Shown piece by piece: positions 1-9,443 of a stretch of 64,000 nucleotides of DNA. The stretch spans positions 1 to 64,000 of the forward strand of contig NZ_JAQYWB010000001.1 in NCBI RefSeq assembly GCF_030145185.1. The letters run 5' to 3'. Both the position numbers and the translations under genes were made by a program. This DNA is from Desulfoluna sp. Its GTDB lineage: Bacteria; Desulfobacterota; Desulfobacteria; Desulfobacterales; Desulfolunaceae. Within the stretch, counting starts at the first letter, position 1; each line of letters opens with the position of its first letter. The notes under the pieces were generated by a model. It was not told the DNA's origin. It searched no databases and saw only the letters and a program-made list of their open reading frames with translations.

Positions 1-126
1 GAAAAGCGCAGGGTACCGGCAATCCGGCCGGGCCCACAAAGACAGAAACAAAGGAAACCTCTCCGCCAGGAGAAGGCGGCCCGAAAACATCCATTTTGGT
101 GTCCGAACCCACCCCGCACCATAAAA

Positions 127-163
127 AAAACGGCGCGCAGCTTCTAAAGCCACGCGCCGTTTT
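127..163 (-). terminator. Intrinsic terminator after the first gene
   Basis: An 11-bp inverted repeat (127-137 with 153-163, core ACGGCGCG/CGCGCCGT) is flanked by A and T runs, so it can work on either strand. It lies about 60 bp past the stop of the minus-strand gene that begins at 730. Confidence 0.8.
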
Positions 164-223
164 AAAAAGTACCCAAGCGAAGGCACCCTGTTACAGGTCA
201 GCCCTCACCCGATTTCATCTTAC

Positions 224-730
224 TTAGTCCGTTTCCTCCACCGCTACCTCTTCACCCAGCAGCTCTTGGGGAAACGCCTGCTCGTCCGTGGAGGCGATCA
301 CTGGTTTCCCAGCTTTGTAGACCCCCCGACGGATGACCTGGACATAACCAAACTTGTCCCGGCTGTAGATAAAAACCATGTTACGGACCTTTTTCTCGTT
401 AAATCCGGTCCCATCAATGAGTTCCTTTAAGGTAAACTCTTTGTCCGGGTTGCTCTGAAGCAATTCCATCATTTTGAGATAATCCGCTCGGTACGTCCGT
501 TTTGCCGGCTTGTTTTTTTCTTTGGATGAGCTGGAGGAAGCCCTCCTTTTCCCACCTCCCGGCAATTTACGCTCCATACGTGCCAACTGGCGACTCAGAC
601 TCCTCATCTGGTCTTCAAGCCGGTCAACCTGCCTTTGAAGTTTGTTGTAATGTACCCTTGGAACAAAATCCCCCCGCATGGTTTCAATCACATGCGAAAA
701 TGCACTTTCAAGATCGTATCCTGCTGCCAT
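224..730 (-). CDS. Hypothetical protein with coiled coil and winged-helix-like C-terminus
   Basis: This 168-residue protein is not one I can name. Residues 25-55 form a heptad-like helix (LQRQVDRLEDQMRSLSRQLA) typical of a coiled coil. A low-complexity Ser/Lys linker follows (RRASSSSSKEK, about 60-75). Residues 82-145 look like a small helix-turn-helix or winged-helix fold, with 'FTLKELIDGTGFNEKKVRNMVFIYSR' split across helix, turn and helix, then a short strand rich in V, I and R. The C-terminus is acidic. The ATG at 730 has a GGAG box nine bases upstream. The gene stands alone with its own terminator. A DNA-binding or regulatory role is inference from shape only. Confidence 0.7.
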   Translation of the reverse strand: MAAGYDLESAFSHVIETMRGDFVPRVHYNKLQRQVDRLEDQMRSLSRQLARMERKLPGGGKRRASSSSSKEKNKPAKRTYRADYLKMMELLQSNPDKEFTLKELIDGTGFNEKKVRNMVFIYSRDKFGYVQVIRRGVYKAGKPVIASTDEQAFPQELLGEEVAVEETD

Positions 731-1111
731 TGACGAATCTCCAAACCTTTCCCGTTAATATTTTAACAACCCACAGGTAAAGATGATAATTAGAAATCCT
801 TACCTGGTCAAGAATTTTATTACCTAATTCATTTCTTAATGAACATTGAAAACAATTTATACCGCATGTTTATTCTCAATGTTTAATGGACTTGGAACAC
901 AAGACACAATACCTAACACTACACAAAACGGTTGCTAAGCAGTTTTTCTTCCACAAATATCACAAAGTATTACACGCTTTTCGCGATGTGATAAAGAACA
1001 CACCTGAAAAGACGAAAAAGAATAAAAACCGAGACCGACGACATCTTAAATAAACTGTTAATTCAATGGCTTTTCCAGAATAAACAAAATGAGCATCGCC
1101 GATCAAATCGC
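731..1111. other. AT-rich intergenic region without a gene
   Basis: About 380 bp separate the start of the first gene from the nadC terminator. The stretch is AT-rich with no sustained reading frame. It should contain the promoter of the gene starting at 730, but I see no convincing -35/-10 pair on the minus strand. Confidence 0.5.
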
Positions 1112-1151
1112 AACAAAAAACCCCGGTGCATAAGCAAAGGGGCTTTTAGAA
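1112..1151 (-). terminator. Terminator after nadC
   Basis: On the minus strand an AGCCCC stem pairs with GGGGTT across an A/T-rich loop and is followed by a run of T, a short intrinsic terminator just beyond the nadC stop. Confidence 0.6.
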
Positions 1152-1171
1152 ATAAAAATAAGCTCAGAGTA

Positions 1172-1996
1172 TTACATCCGCATGCTGATGTCCACGGAAC
1201 GCGCCTGATGAGTCAGGGCCCCGGAGGAGATCACATCCACCCCCGACTCCGCATACCCTCGAAGATTCTCCTCGGTAATATTCCCGGAGACCTCCGTAAG
1301 AGCGCGGCCGTTGACAATCAAGACAGCCTTCGCCACATCCGCCATACCCATATTATCCAGCATGATCACATCCGCACAGGCGTCTATGGCCTCGGCCAGC
1401 TCATCAAAATTGCTGACCTCCACCTCGACCTTCACCAGATGAGAAATGGACCGGCGAACCGTCGCAACGGCCTCCTTAATCCCACCGGAAACCGCGATAT
1501 GGTTGTCTTTGATCATCACCCCGTCGTACAGGGCCATGCGATGGTTGAAGGCACCTCCGATACGAACGGCCTCTTTTTCAAGCACTCGCCACCCCGGCGT
1601 GGTCTTTCGGGTATCCACCAACCGAACAGGGAGCCCCTGGACCATCTTGGCATACCGGCTCACATGGGTGGCGATGCCGGAGAGACGCTGCAAAAAGTTA
1701 AGGGCCGTCCGCTCCCCCTTGAGGAGAGTCCTCAAGGGTCCTGCCACCTTCAGGATGACGTCTCCTTTGTTTACCCAGGAGCCGTCACAGGCCAGAACGT
1801 CCACCCGGCAGGTGGCGTCCAAAAAGGTAAAGCAGGCCGCTGCAGTGGCCGTGCCAGCCACCATGAGCGCCTCTTTTGCCACGAGCACCCCCTCTCCCAT
1901 CTCCCCTTCGGGGATCAGAAAGTCAGTGGTGATATCTCCAGAGCCGATATCCTCGGCAAGGGCCAGACGAATCAGTTGTTCTGTCATCATATTCAT
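1172..1996 (-). CDS. nadC: Nicotinate-nucleotide pyrophosphorylase (carboxylating)
   Basis: Quinolinate phosphoribosyltransferase converts quinolinate and PRPP to nicotinate mononucleotide, CO2 and PPi in cytosolic de novo NAD synthesis. The 274-residue protein has the family signatures: RTALNFLQRLSGIATH, the Arg/Lys-rich 'DTRKTTPGWR' active-site segment, the 'AVRIGGAFNHR' helix and 'KDNHI'. Length matches the family (about 280). The reading frame stays open upstream to 2059, but I chose the ATG at 1996 because GGGAGAGA lies six bases before it and the extension has no homology-like content. It follows valS on the same strand by 63 bp, with a stem-loop between, so the two are probably co-transcribed. 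nadA and nadB are not in the window. Confidence 0.95.
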   Translation of the reverse strand: MNMMTEQLIRLALAEDIGSGDITTDFLIPEGEMGEGVLVAKEALMVAGTATAAACFTFLDATCRVDVLACDGSWVNKGDVILKVAGPLRTLLKGERTALNFLQRLSGIATHVSRYAKMVQGLPVRLVDTRKTTPGWRVLEKEAVRIGGAFNHRMALYDGVMIKDNHIAVSGGIKEAVATVRRSISHLVKVEVEVSNFDELAEAIDACADVIMLDNMGMADVAKAVLIVNGRALTEVSGNITEENLRGYAESGVDVISSGALTHQARSVDISMRM

Positions 1997-2016
1997 AGGC
2001 TGTCTCTCCCCTTTGC

Positions 2017-2047
2017 GGCAGGTTGCCCCCAGGAGGGGCAACCTGCC
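2017..2047 (-). promoter_or_regulatory. 13-bp stem-loop in the valS-nadC junction
   Basis: A perfect 13-bp inverted repeat (GGCAGGTTGCCCC at 2017-2029 with its complement at 2035-2047, 5-nt loop) starts about 12 bases after the valS stop. No T run follows on the minus strand. It is more likely an RNA-stability or processing element than a strong terminator. Confidence 0.6.
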
Positions 2048-2059
2048 ACAACAAGGCAT

Positions 2060-4723
2060 TTACCCTTCCTGAACATCCTTGAGTTTCTGAAGGTTAAGCA
2101 CCAGCTTGTCACGCTTGTCTTTGGCCTCCTCGTACTGAGCCTGGAACTTAGCAACCACCTCAGCAGGAGCCTTGGCGATGAAACTCTGGTTGCCCAGCTT
2201 TCCTTCGACGCCCGCCACCTCTTTTTCGATTTTAGCGATCCCCTTGCCAAGACGCTCGATCTCCCTGTCGAAGTCCACGACCCCTTCAAGGAAAACAAAG
2301 ACAACGGCGCCTTCGACGATGGCTGTTGCGACGCCTTTAGGCCGTTCCCCCGAGACTTTGACTTCGCAGGAACCCAGACGTGAGAGGGTCATGATCGTCC
2401 CTTTTTCACGTTCCACAAGGTCTGCCACATCCTGGGTCTCCGCATGCACTTCAACGGTCAACTCCATGGAGGGGGCGATGTTCATTTCTGAACGGATATT
2501 TCGAAGCCCTGAGATCACCTCGATAACCGTCTCCATCTCCTTCTCAGCGGTGGCATTGGCTCCGTGAGCGGCAAACTCAGCACAATCGGGCCAGGAAGCC
2601 GTCATGATGGACCCTTCCGTTCCGGGCAGTTTGCTGTAAATCTCTTCGGAGACAAAGGGAACGATGGGATGAAGCAGAATCAAGGTATCGTGGAGCACGC
2701 GATACAGGACGGAACGCGTAGACGCCATGGCGGCATCCCCCGTTTTCCCATAAAGCGCAGGCTTGGAGGCTTCCAGGTACCAGTCGCAGAAGCTGTGCCA
2801 CACAAAGGTATAGAGGGTTGCGGCGGCTTCGTTGAATTTGTACGTATCGATGGCCTCGGCCACTTTCTCGGTGGTCTCGGCGAGACGTGCAAGAATCCAG
2901 CGATCTGCCAGGCTGATATTGGCGTAATCGATCTTGGGGTAAGGCGTCTCAAGGTGCATGAAAGAGAAACGCGCCGCGTTCCAGATCTTGTTGATAAAGT
3001 GACGGTACCCTTCCACACGAGCCAGGGACATCTTCACGTCCCGTCCCTGGGCGGCAAAGGCCGTGAGGGTGAAGCGAAAGGCGTCGGTCCCGTACTCGTC
3101 GCTGACGGTGAGGGGATCGATGACGTTGCCTTTGGACTTGCTCATCTTCTTGCCCTCTTCATCTCGAACCAGGGCATGAATGTAAACATCTTTGAAGGGG
3201 ACTTCATCCATCACGTAGATGCCCATCATCATCATGCGCGCCACCCAGAAAAAGAGGATGTCAAAACCGGTCACCAGCGCTGCTGTGGGATAAAAGGTTT
3301 TAAGAAGCTCCGTTTTTTCGGGCCACCCCATGGTGGAAAAAGGCCAGAGGGCCGAACTGAACCAGGTATCCAGAACGTCGGAATCCTGGGTCAGATGATG
3401 GCCGCCGCAGCCGGGACAGACGGTGGGGTCTGTCGCCTCCACAATGTCCATGCCGCAGTCGTCACAAGTCCAGACAGGAATACGATGTCCCCACCAGATC
3501 TGACGGGAAATACACCAGTCACGGATATTGTACATCCACTCGTAATAGGTCTTGGTCCAGTGCTCGGGGATGATCCGCGTTTTCCCCTCTTCCACTGCGG
3601 CAATGGCTTTATCTGCCAGGGGCTTAACCTTAACGAACCACTGCCGGGAGAAGTTGGGTTCGATGGCGGTCTTACACCGGTAGCAGTGTCCAACGCTGTG
3701 TTTGTGCTCTTCGATTTTTACAAGAAGCCCCGCCTCTTCAAGGGCCTTAACCGCCTCAATGCGGCAAGCTTCCCGGGTCATCCCTTCAAAACGACCGGCC
3801 CCTTCGTTCATCAGCCCGTCGTCGGTCATCACCTTGAGGGTTTCAAGGTTATGCTTCTTGCCCAGCTCAAAGTCATTGGGGTCATGGGCAGGCGTGACCT
3901 TAAGAGCACCGGTACCAAAGGCCATCTCCACATAGCTGTCTTTGATGATGGGGATGATCCGATCTGTCAGGGGAAGCTTCACATGGGTAGCGCTGATTCC
4001 CTGATAGCGTTCGTCTTCCGGGTTCACGGCCACGGCGGTGTCACCAAACAATGTCTCAGGGCGGGTGGTGGCCACCACAAAATGACCGGTTCCGTCGGCA
4101 AAGGGGTATTTGATGTGATAAAGCTTTCCGTCTACCTCTTCGTGCTCCACCTCAAGATCTGCCAGAGCGGTGTTGCAGCGGGGACACCAGTTGATAATGT
4201 AGTTGCCGCGGTAGATAAGATCCTTTTTATAAAGATCGACAAACACCTTTCGAACCGCATCCGAGAGCCCTGAATCCATGGTAAAACGCTCACGATCCCA
4301 GTCGCAGGAGGCCCCCATCCGCTTGAGCTGATTGATGATGGCACTGCCGGACTCTTCCTTCCACTGCCACACTTCATCGATAAAAGCGTCTCGGCCGACC
4401 TCATGACGGGTCTTGCCTTCGGCCGCCAGCTTTTTTTCCACCACGTTCTGGGTGGCGATGCCCGCATGATCGGTACCGGGCATCCAAAGGACGTTGTCCC
4501 CTTTAAGGCGTCTGTAGCGGCAAAGAATATCCTGAAGGGTGTTGTTCAGGGCATGTCCCATGTGGAGGACACCGGTGACGTTGGGCGGAGGGATCACAAT
4601 GGAATAAGGCTTCTTATCGCTTGTCTCCTCCGCTGAAAAGAGCCCCTCTTCAACCCAGTACGCATAGCAGCGTTTCTCTACTTCATGGGGCTCATACCCC
4701 TTAGCCAGCAATTCTTTGCTCAT
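2060..4723 (-). CDS. valS: Valyl-tRNA synthetase
   Basis: A class Ia aminoacyl-tRNA synthetase that charges tRNA-Val and edits Thr-tRNA-Val. The 887-residue protein carries the HIGH-type motif in PPPNVTGVLHMGHALN (about residue 45-60), the CP1 editing region (GTGHFVVATTRPETLFGDTA), zinc-like WCPRC and CPGCGG clusters, the KMSKS loop (GKKMSKSKGNVIDP, about residue 530), the anticodon-binding domain, and a C-terminal coiled coil (about residues 815-885). Length is normal. An in-frame TTG at 4729 is possible, but the ATG at 4723 has GAGG at good spacing and gives the usual MSKEL start. Transcription probably continues into nadC. Confidence 0.97.
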   Translation of the reverse strand: MSKELLAKGYEPHEVEKRCYAYWVEEGLFSAEETSDKKPYSIVIPPPNVTGVLHMGHALNNTLQDILCRYRRLKGDNVLWMPGTDHAGIATQNVVEKKLAAEGKTRHEVGRDAFIDEVWQWKEESGSAIINQLKRMGASCDWDRERFTMDSGLSDAVRKVFVDLYKKDLIYRGNYIINWCPRCNTALADLEVEHEEVDGKLYHIKYPFADGTGHFVVATTRPETLFGDTAVAVNPEDERYQGISATHVKLPLTDRIIPIIKDSYVEMAFGTGALKVTPAHDPNDFELGKKHNLETLKVMTDDGLMNEGAGRFEGMTREACRIEAVKALEEAGLLVKIEEHKHSVGHCYRCKTAIEPNFSRQWFVKVKPLADKAIAAVEEGKTRIIPEHWTKTYYEWMYNIRDWCISRQIWWGHRIPVWTCDDCGMDIVEATDPTVCPGCGGHHLTQDSDVLDTWFSSALWPFSTMGWPEKTELLKTFYPTAALVTGFDILFFWVARMMMMGIYVMDEVPFKDVYIHALVRDEEGKKMSKSKGNVIDPLTVSDEYGTDAFRFTLTAFAAQGRDVKMSLARVEGYRHFINKIWNAARFSFMHLETPYPKIDYANISLADRWILARLAETTEKVAEAIDTYKFNEAAATLYTFVWHSFCDWYLEASKPALYGKTGDAAMASTRSVLYRVLHDTLILLHPIVPFVSEEIYSKLPGTEGSIMTASWPDCAEFAAHGANATAEKEMETVIEVISGLRNIRSEMNIAPSMELTVEVHAETQDVADLVEREKGTIMTLSRLGSCEVKVSGERPKGVATAIVEGAVVFVFLEGVVDFDREIERLGKGIAKIEKEVAGVEGKLGNQSFIAKAPAEVVAKFQAQYEEAKDKRDKLVLNLQKLKDVQEG

Positions 4724-4901
4724 AATCAAACCTCATATGTTAATAGGCGCGCACCCTTTGACGCTCTACATGAACAAGGGCACCCTACCTGTCTGTTCTG
4801 GATGCAGACACCGGGGCAAAATGCCCGAAGGTATCGGAACCACGCAATAAACCGAAAATAATTTCAGCAAACGGCCCACGTTTGTGAAACCATCCAAAAA
4901 G

Positions 4902-4932
4902 AAAAACTGGAAATTATTAAATAATCTCCAGT
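4902..4932 (-). terminator. Terminator after the acidic repeat gene
   Basis: On the minus strand ACTGGA (4927-4932) pairs with TCCAGT (4906-4911), with further A/T pairing inside, and is followed by TTTTTC. It lies 35 bp past the stop at 4967. Confidence 0.6.
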
Positions 4933-4966
4933 CTTCTTGCAACCATTTATTAACAACCGGGTTGAA

Positions 4967-6934
4967 TCAGGAAAAATTTTCCCGGATCATCTTTTTCATT
5001 TTTTCAATGTCATCCGAAAGATTCTTGCCGATAGCGTCCACGATCAGCTCTTCGATTCGCTCTTTGAACATCGTCCGCACCACACGTTCGACCACCCGTT
5101 CCAGCTGAGCCTCGGAAATATCTGCCAGGCCTTCCATGGAAACAGGAACGGGGGCATCCTCGTCTTCGGGAACAGGATCCGGGTCATTGATCTCCGACAG
5201 ATCAAAGGTCCCCTCAGGAAACCCCGGAGGACGTCTTTCAGGCTTCGGCGTGTCGGATAACATATCCGGCATGGCCTGTGCCGTCCCCCCCTGTTCATCG
5301 ACCATCTCTGAAAGATCCAGCACCAGCGAATCACCCTTGCTGTTTTCGTCGACTGTCATCGACAGGTCATCCTCGGGCATGTCAAGGTCCAGAAGGAGAT
5401 CCTCGTCCTCGGACAGGACGATCGTCTCATCGGGGAGCTCTTCAAGGAGGCCGTCATCGTCCAGGGCCTCAGGTGCCAGCGCCGCTTCGTCCTCAAGAGG
5501 CAGGCCAATATCCAGGAGAAGATCCTCGTCCTCAGACAGGACAATCGTCTCATCGGGGAGCTCTTCAAGGAGGCCGTCATCATCCAGAGCATCAGGTGAC
5601 AGCGCCGCTTCGTCCTCAATGGGCAGGCCAATATCCAGGAGAAGATCCTCGTCCTCAGACAGGACAATCGTCTCATCGGGGAGCTCTTCAAGGAGGCCGT
5701 CATCGTCCAGAGCATCAGGTGACAGCGTCGCTTCGTCCTCCAGGGGCATGCCGAGGTCCAGAAGAAAATCTTCGTCCTCGGACAAAACAAGCGTCTCATC
5801 GGGAAGCTCTTCAAGAAGACCGTCGCCCTGAGAGTCAGGTGCCATGACCGCTTCGTCCTCCAGGGGCATGCCGAGGTCCAGGAGGATATCCTCGTCCTCG
5901 GACAAAACAATCGTTTTATCGGGGAGCTCTTCAAGAAAGCCCTCATCCATCAGGGACTCCAGCGGAACGCCCCCATCGTCACCCTCGGCCAGGAGGAGAT
6001 CGATATCGACAAACCCATCATCTGCACGGGTCGTTGCCGCTACATCCAAGGGGATATCACCGGCATTGACCTCATCCCGCTCGGCCAGCCCCAAGTCGTC
6101 CAGGTTAAAGGATAACTCCAAGGTCTCCTCATTGTCAGGAAAAGAATCTTCCTCCAGAAGAGAAGAGATCTCCGTCAAATTGTGAGGATCTGTCTTCGGG
6201 GTATCTTGTCCATCAAGCCCCCCTGGTGCATCCCACTCACCCAGGGAAACCCCATCGTTTTCAGATGTCTCGCCAAGCAGACCGGCCATTTCTGTCAGGT
6301 CAAGGGTCTCTTCCCCGAGGTCTGGAGCCTCCAGGGGCTCATCCAGAAGACCCGCCATCTCACTCAAATCAATGGTCTCCTCCCCAAGATCCGGGGCTTC
6401 CAGGGGCTCATCCAGCAGGCCCGCCATCTCACTCAAATCGATGGTCTCCTCCCCAAGATCCGGGGTTTCCAGGGACTCATCAAGCAGGCCCGCCATCTCA
6501 CTCAAATCGATGGTCTCCTCCCCAAGATCTGGAGTTTCCAGGGACTCATCAAGCAGGCCCGCCATCTCACTCAAATCAAGGGTCTCCTCCCCAAGATCTG
6601 GAGCTTCCAGGGACTCATCAAGCAGACCTGCCATCTCACTTAGATCCAGGGTCTCATCCCCAAGGGGGATCGCATCGCCCCCCGCAAACACCTCTGTCTC
6701 CATCGAAGGATTGGCACCCTCATCAGGAGTTTCCTCAAAAAGCGCCTCTTCCGATAAGTCAATACACAGGTCGTCGTCGATCCCTTCCAGGCCATCCCCT
6801 TCCAGAAGATCACCGTTCCCATCCACCATCTCCGTCAGCTCAATAAACTCATCATCGTCATCATCAATCCATTCTTTATCGGGAGCAGCTGGAGGCATTT
6901 TATTCAATGAATCTTTTCTAGTGGAGTCGGTCAT
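4967..6934 (-). CDS. Highly acidic two-family tandem-repeat protein
   Basis: I do not recognise this 655-residue protein. It is extremely Asp/Glu-rich. After an acidic N-terminus with DDDDDEFIELTEMV, six copies of a 23-residue unit run through about residues 80-225 (core EETIDLSEMAGLLDE). A less regular spacer follows. Five copies of a ~41-residue unit come next (core LPDETIVLSEDEDLLLDIGL, about residues 330-530). A non-repeated C-terminus ends in an amphipathic, basic/acidic helix (about residues 600-655, with LERVVERVVRTMF). No signal peptide or membrane segment is visible. The ATG at 6934 sits nine bases after AGGAG; an ATG at 6943 abuts the same box and is too close. Repeats of LSEM and LSED suggest short interaction motifs on a flexible scaffold, which is inference. 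The high DNA identity between repeats implies recent expansion. Confidence 0.85.
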   Translation of the reverse strand: MTDSTRKDSLNKMPPAAPDKEWIDDDDDEFIELTEMVDGNGDLLEGDGLEGIDDDLCIDLSEEALFEETPDEGANPSMETEVFAGGDAIPLGDETLDLSEMAGLLDESLEAPDLGEETLDLSEMAGLLDESLETPDLGEETIDLSEMAGLLDESLETPDLGEETIDLSEMAGLLDEPLEAPDLGEETIDLSEMAGLLDEPLEAPDLGEETLDLTEMAGLLGETSENDGVSLGEWDAPGGLDGQDTPKTDPHNLTEISSLLEEDSFPDNEETLELSFNLDDLGLAERDEVNAGDIPLDVAATTRADDGFVDIDLLLAEGDDGGVPLESLMDEGFLEELPDKTIVLSEDEDILLDLGMPLEDEAVMAPDSQGDGLLEELPDETLVLSEDEDFLLDLGMPLEDEATLSPDALDDDGLLEELPDETIVLSEDEDLLLDIGLPIEDEAALSPDALDDDGLLEELPDETIVLSEDEDLLLDIGLPLEDEAALAPEALDDDGLLEELPDETIVLSEDEDLLLDLDMPEDDLSMTVDENSKGDSLVLDLSEMVDEQGGTAQAMPDMLSDTPKPERRPPGFPEGTFDLSEINDPDPVPEDEDAPVPVSMEGLADISEAQLERVVERVVRTMFKERIEELIVDAIGKNLSDDIEKMKKMIRENFS

Positions 6935-7275
6935 AGTTTGCATCTCCTGGAGGTGAGTAAGCAACACGTTGTTTATTGCAACACCATGATATTATTGATG
7001 AATTGCTTAGCCTTATCACGGTACCACACCGAAAATAGCGTGTCAAGAGCCTTATGAGGCATTCAAAGCCCCAGTACACAGAGCTTTTAGACCCCATCCC
7101 TCACCGGAGCCAGCCTCTTTTCCCTCTCTCCCTTCGACACCGCGGCAGACCCACCGACAGCCGTGTCTCCCTATTGACCCCGCGACAAAGTATGTTAAAA
7201 TAAATATCTAATATCAAAACACCCCTCAACCAAACGGCCCCATCTTCCAAACCGTTTCCCCACCCAGGAGAGACC
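6935..7275. other. Divergent intergenic region
   Basis: This 340-bp stretch separates the minus-strand acidic repeat gene from the plus-strand gene at 7276 and must hold both promoters. It becomes AT-rich after 7185 (TTAAAATAAATATCTAATATC). I cannot assign a defined -35/-10 pair. Confidence 0.4.
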
Positions 7276-7704
7276 ATGAAAGAATCCGCCAGTCCTCACC
7301 TTAAAGTCCAAGAGCTCTGCGACTGTTATGCAGAGACCGATCCATTAAAAGAAATGTCGACGGTCATCCGCGAACCCGCGGAGGAAGAGACCGCTCTCAA
7401 ATGGATTGCCCTGGCCATTCTCCACGGCATCAACAGCAACGCCGAGAAAATCAGTCTATTAAAGGAGGCCTCGGGAAAGGTGGAGGTCCGGGCAAAATAC
7501 AGAACCGCGCAACTCCCAACTCCGGGAGCAGAGACAGGGGCTCGCATCATGGAGCTCACCCGAGCCATCACCCACCTGGAAACCGAAAAAGGAAAAACAG
7601 CCCTGGCCCTTGGCTTCAGAGGAAACAGCGTGGAATTAAAAGTCAAAATAAAAAAAGAAGGCGACCAGGAAACGGTCTCCTTCATCTTTCCAGAAAATGA
7701 ATAA
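7276..7704 (+). CDS. Hypothetical protein, 142 residues
   Basis: I do not recognise this gene, but it looks real: AGGAGA lies seven bases before the ATG, codon use resembles the neighbours, and the product is mixed alpha/beta rather than low complexity. Residues 1-60 look mostly helical and acidic (LCDCYAETDPLKEMSTVI). Residues 70-142 contain several likely strands (KVEVRAKY, NSVELKVKIKK, ETVSFIFPE). No signal peptide or membrane helix is present. It is monocistronic between the acidic repeat gene and a mobile repeat element, so context gives no function. Confidence 0.7.
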   Translation: MKESASPHLKVQELCDCYAETDPLKEMSTVIREPAEEETALKWIALAILHGINSNAEKISLLKEASGKVEVRAKYRTAQLPTPGAETGARIMELTRAITHLETEKGKTALALGFRGNSVELKVKIKKEGDQETVSFIFPENE

Positions 7705-7821
7705 ACGAAAACGCAGGACGTCCCCTTCTCAATAATGGCAGAGCGAATCCGAGAGACAGGTCCCACCTCGAGCGAGAAAAAATTGTCAAACACCGGGATG
7801 TTATGCCTGGGGTCAGCCGAA

Positions 7822-8066
7822 CCCGGATATTTCATGAAAAAACAATCAGAACCAAGAAATAATCATTAATTACAGTTCTTTGCAGTAGTATTTTCGGCCG
7901 TTTCAAAAATGCAAAATGTAATCCACGGTATTCTGTCTGATTTTCTCACCCTTCGGGCGAGCCGGGTGCACTCATCTGCCGCGTTATCAGAGCTTTGAGG
8001 TAACCCACTACATCTCCAGCTCTGATGCCTTGCCTATGAGCGCACCCAACTCGTGAAATGTCCGGG
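7822..8066 (+). mobile_element. MITE-like element, copy 1 (245 bp)
   Basis: The element begins CCCGGATATTTCATGA and ends TCGTGAAATGTCCGGG, which are near-perfect inverted repeats. The interior closely matches the element at 40822-41067 through most of its length, including CACCCTTCGGGCGAGCCGGG and AGCTCTGATGCC. The right half holds an internal inverted repeat (GGGTGCACTCAT against ATGAGCGCACCC). There is no coding capacity. The structure fits a non-autonomous miniature inverted-repeat element. Confidence 0.8.
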
Positions 8067-8348
8067 CTAAAACGTGTCAGAACGTCTTGATAAGGAAGAA
8101 CCATTGACATGTTGCCTCTTTTTAACTACCTATAGCATAAACAACGTACAGCTTGCCTTACATCGATATCGACAACAACCACAGAACCTCTGACAGAACA
8201 TCACCCTACACCCAAAAAACAGGCAACTCGACACCTTCACTGCACCAGAGGGCCACCATCAAAGAATCTGCGCCACCCTGACGACACGTACCCGGCCTCA
8301 CTCCGGTGAACGCCCTGCCCATCCACGCTGAGAAAGTAAGGAGACGCC
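8067..8348. other. Leader region of the aminotransferase gene
   Basis: Between the MITE-like element and the aminotransferase start. A TTGACA occurs near 8105, but I cannot place a matching -10 hexamer at normal spacing. No gene is supported here. Confidence 0.35.
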
Positions 8349-9443
8349 ATGCAGTTTATCGATCTCAGAGCCCAGTACCGCCAGATTGAATCGGATGTGA
8401 ACGAAAAAATCCATGCTGTGCTGAAGCACGGCCAGTACATCAACGGTCCCGAGGTCCGTGTGCTTGAAGACCGCCTCGCCGACTTCGTGGGCACCCCATA
8501 CTGCATCGGTACCGCCAGCGGAACGGATGCCCTTCTTATCGCCATGATGGCCCTGGGAATCAAACCGGGGGATGAAGTGATCACCTCACCCTTCACCTTT
8601 ATCGAAACGGCTGAAACCATTTCCCTGTTGGGTGCCGTTCCGGTGTTTGTGGACATTGAACCCGATACCTGCAACATCAATCCCCACCTTATCGAAGCGG
8701 CTATCAGCCAAAAGACAAAGGCCATCCTGGCTGCAAGCTTAGATGGCCAGTGTGCCGACTTTGATGCCATCAATGCCATCGCGGACACGCACGGGCTCCC
8801 CGTCATCGAAGACGCAGCCCAGAGCTTTGGGGCCACCTTCAACGGAAAAAAATCCTGCAACCTCACCACCATCGGCTGCACCTCCTTCTGCCCCTCCAAA
8901 CCCCTGGGCTGTGATGGAGACGGCGGGGCCTGTTTTACTCAGGACGAGGCGCTGGCAACACGCATGCGTGAGATTCGGGAGCATGGCCGGGACCGGCGTT
9001 ACCACCCCCCTGGCCTGGGAATCAACGGACGGCTCGACAGCCTGCAGGCCGCGATCCTCCTGGCCAAAATGACCCTTTTCCCGGATGAAATCGAGAAACG
9101 TCAGGCCATCGGTAAAAAATACACGAAAGCCCTGACAGACGAGCGCATTACGGCACCGGTGATTCGGCCCGACAACACCTCCGTCTTCGCCCAGTTCACC
9201 ATTCAGATTAAAAACCGCGACGCCCTGCAGCTGCACCTTGAGGCCAAAGGCATCCCCACCGCCATACCCTGCCCGATCCCCCTGCATCGTCAGCCGGTCT
9301 TTTACCAGCCCGAGGCCCACCTTCCCGTCAGCGACACCGTGGCGACCCGTGTCCTCAGCCTGCCCATGCACCCCTACCTGGCCGACGCACAGCTTGAACG
9401 GATTACAACGGCCATAAAAGACGCCTTAGAAAGGCCCCAGTGA
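8349..9443 (+). CDS. DegT/DnrJ/EryC1/StrS-family PLP sugar aminotransferase
   Basis: A fold-type I, PLP-dependent aminotransferase acting on a nucleotide-linked keto-sugar. The 364-residue protein has the family start FIDLRAQY, the GTASGTDAL cofactor-phosphate loop (about 55-63), VIEDAAQSFGA with the pyridine-binding Asp (about 154), and FCPSKPLGCDGDGG with the Schiff-base Lys near 184. It ends with the usual LPMHPYL segment. Overall it resembles WbpE/GnnB-type 3-aminotransferases. AAGGAG precedes the ATG. It lies about 190 bp before lpxB on the same strand. This suggests, but does not prove, a role in making a 2,3-diamino sugar for lipid A (GnnB-like) or for surface polysaccharide. The partner oxidoreductase (GnnA/WbpB type) is not in the window. 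Confidence 0.9.
   Translation: MQFIDLRAQYRQIESDVNEKIHAVLKHGQYINGPEVRVLEDRLADFVGTPYCIGTASGTDALLIAMMALGIKPGDEVITSPFTFIETAETISLLGAVPVFVDIEPDTCNINPHLIEAAISQKTKAILAASLDGQCADFDAINAIADTHGLPVIEDAAQSFGATFNGKKSCNLTTIGCTSFCPSKPLGCDGDGGACFTQDEALATRMREIREHGRDRRYHPPGLGINGRLDSLQAAILLAKMTLFPDEIEKRQAIGKKYTKALTDERITAPVIRPDNTSVFAQFTIQIKNRDALQLHLEAKGIPTAIPCPIPLHRQPVFYQPEAHLPVSDTVATRVLSLPMHPYLADAQLERITTAIKDALERPQ

Noticed and set aside
1208-4273. Long open frames antisense to nadC and valS (for example 1208-2383 and 2564-4273, plus strand)
   Set aside because: They run opposite genes with clear family motifs, have no ribosome-binding sites, and their content (His/Gly/Val-rich) is what GC-biased antisense frames give.
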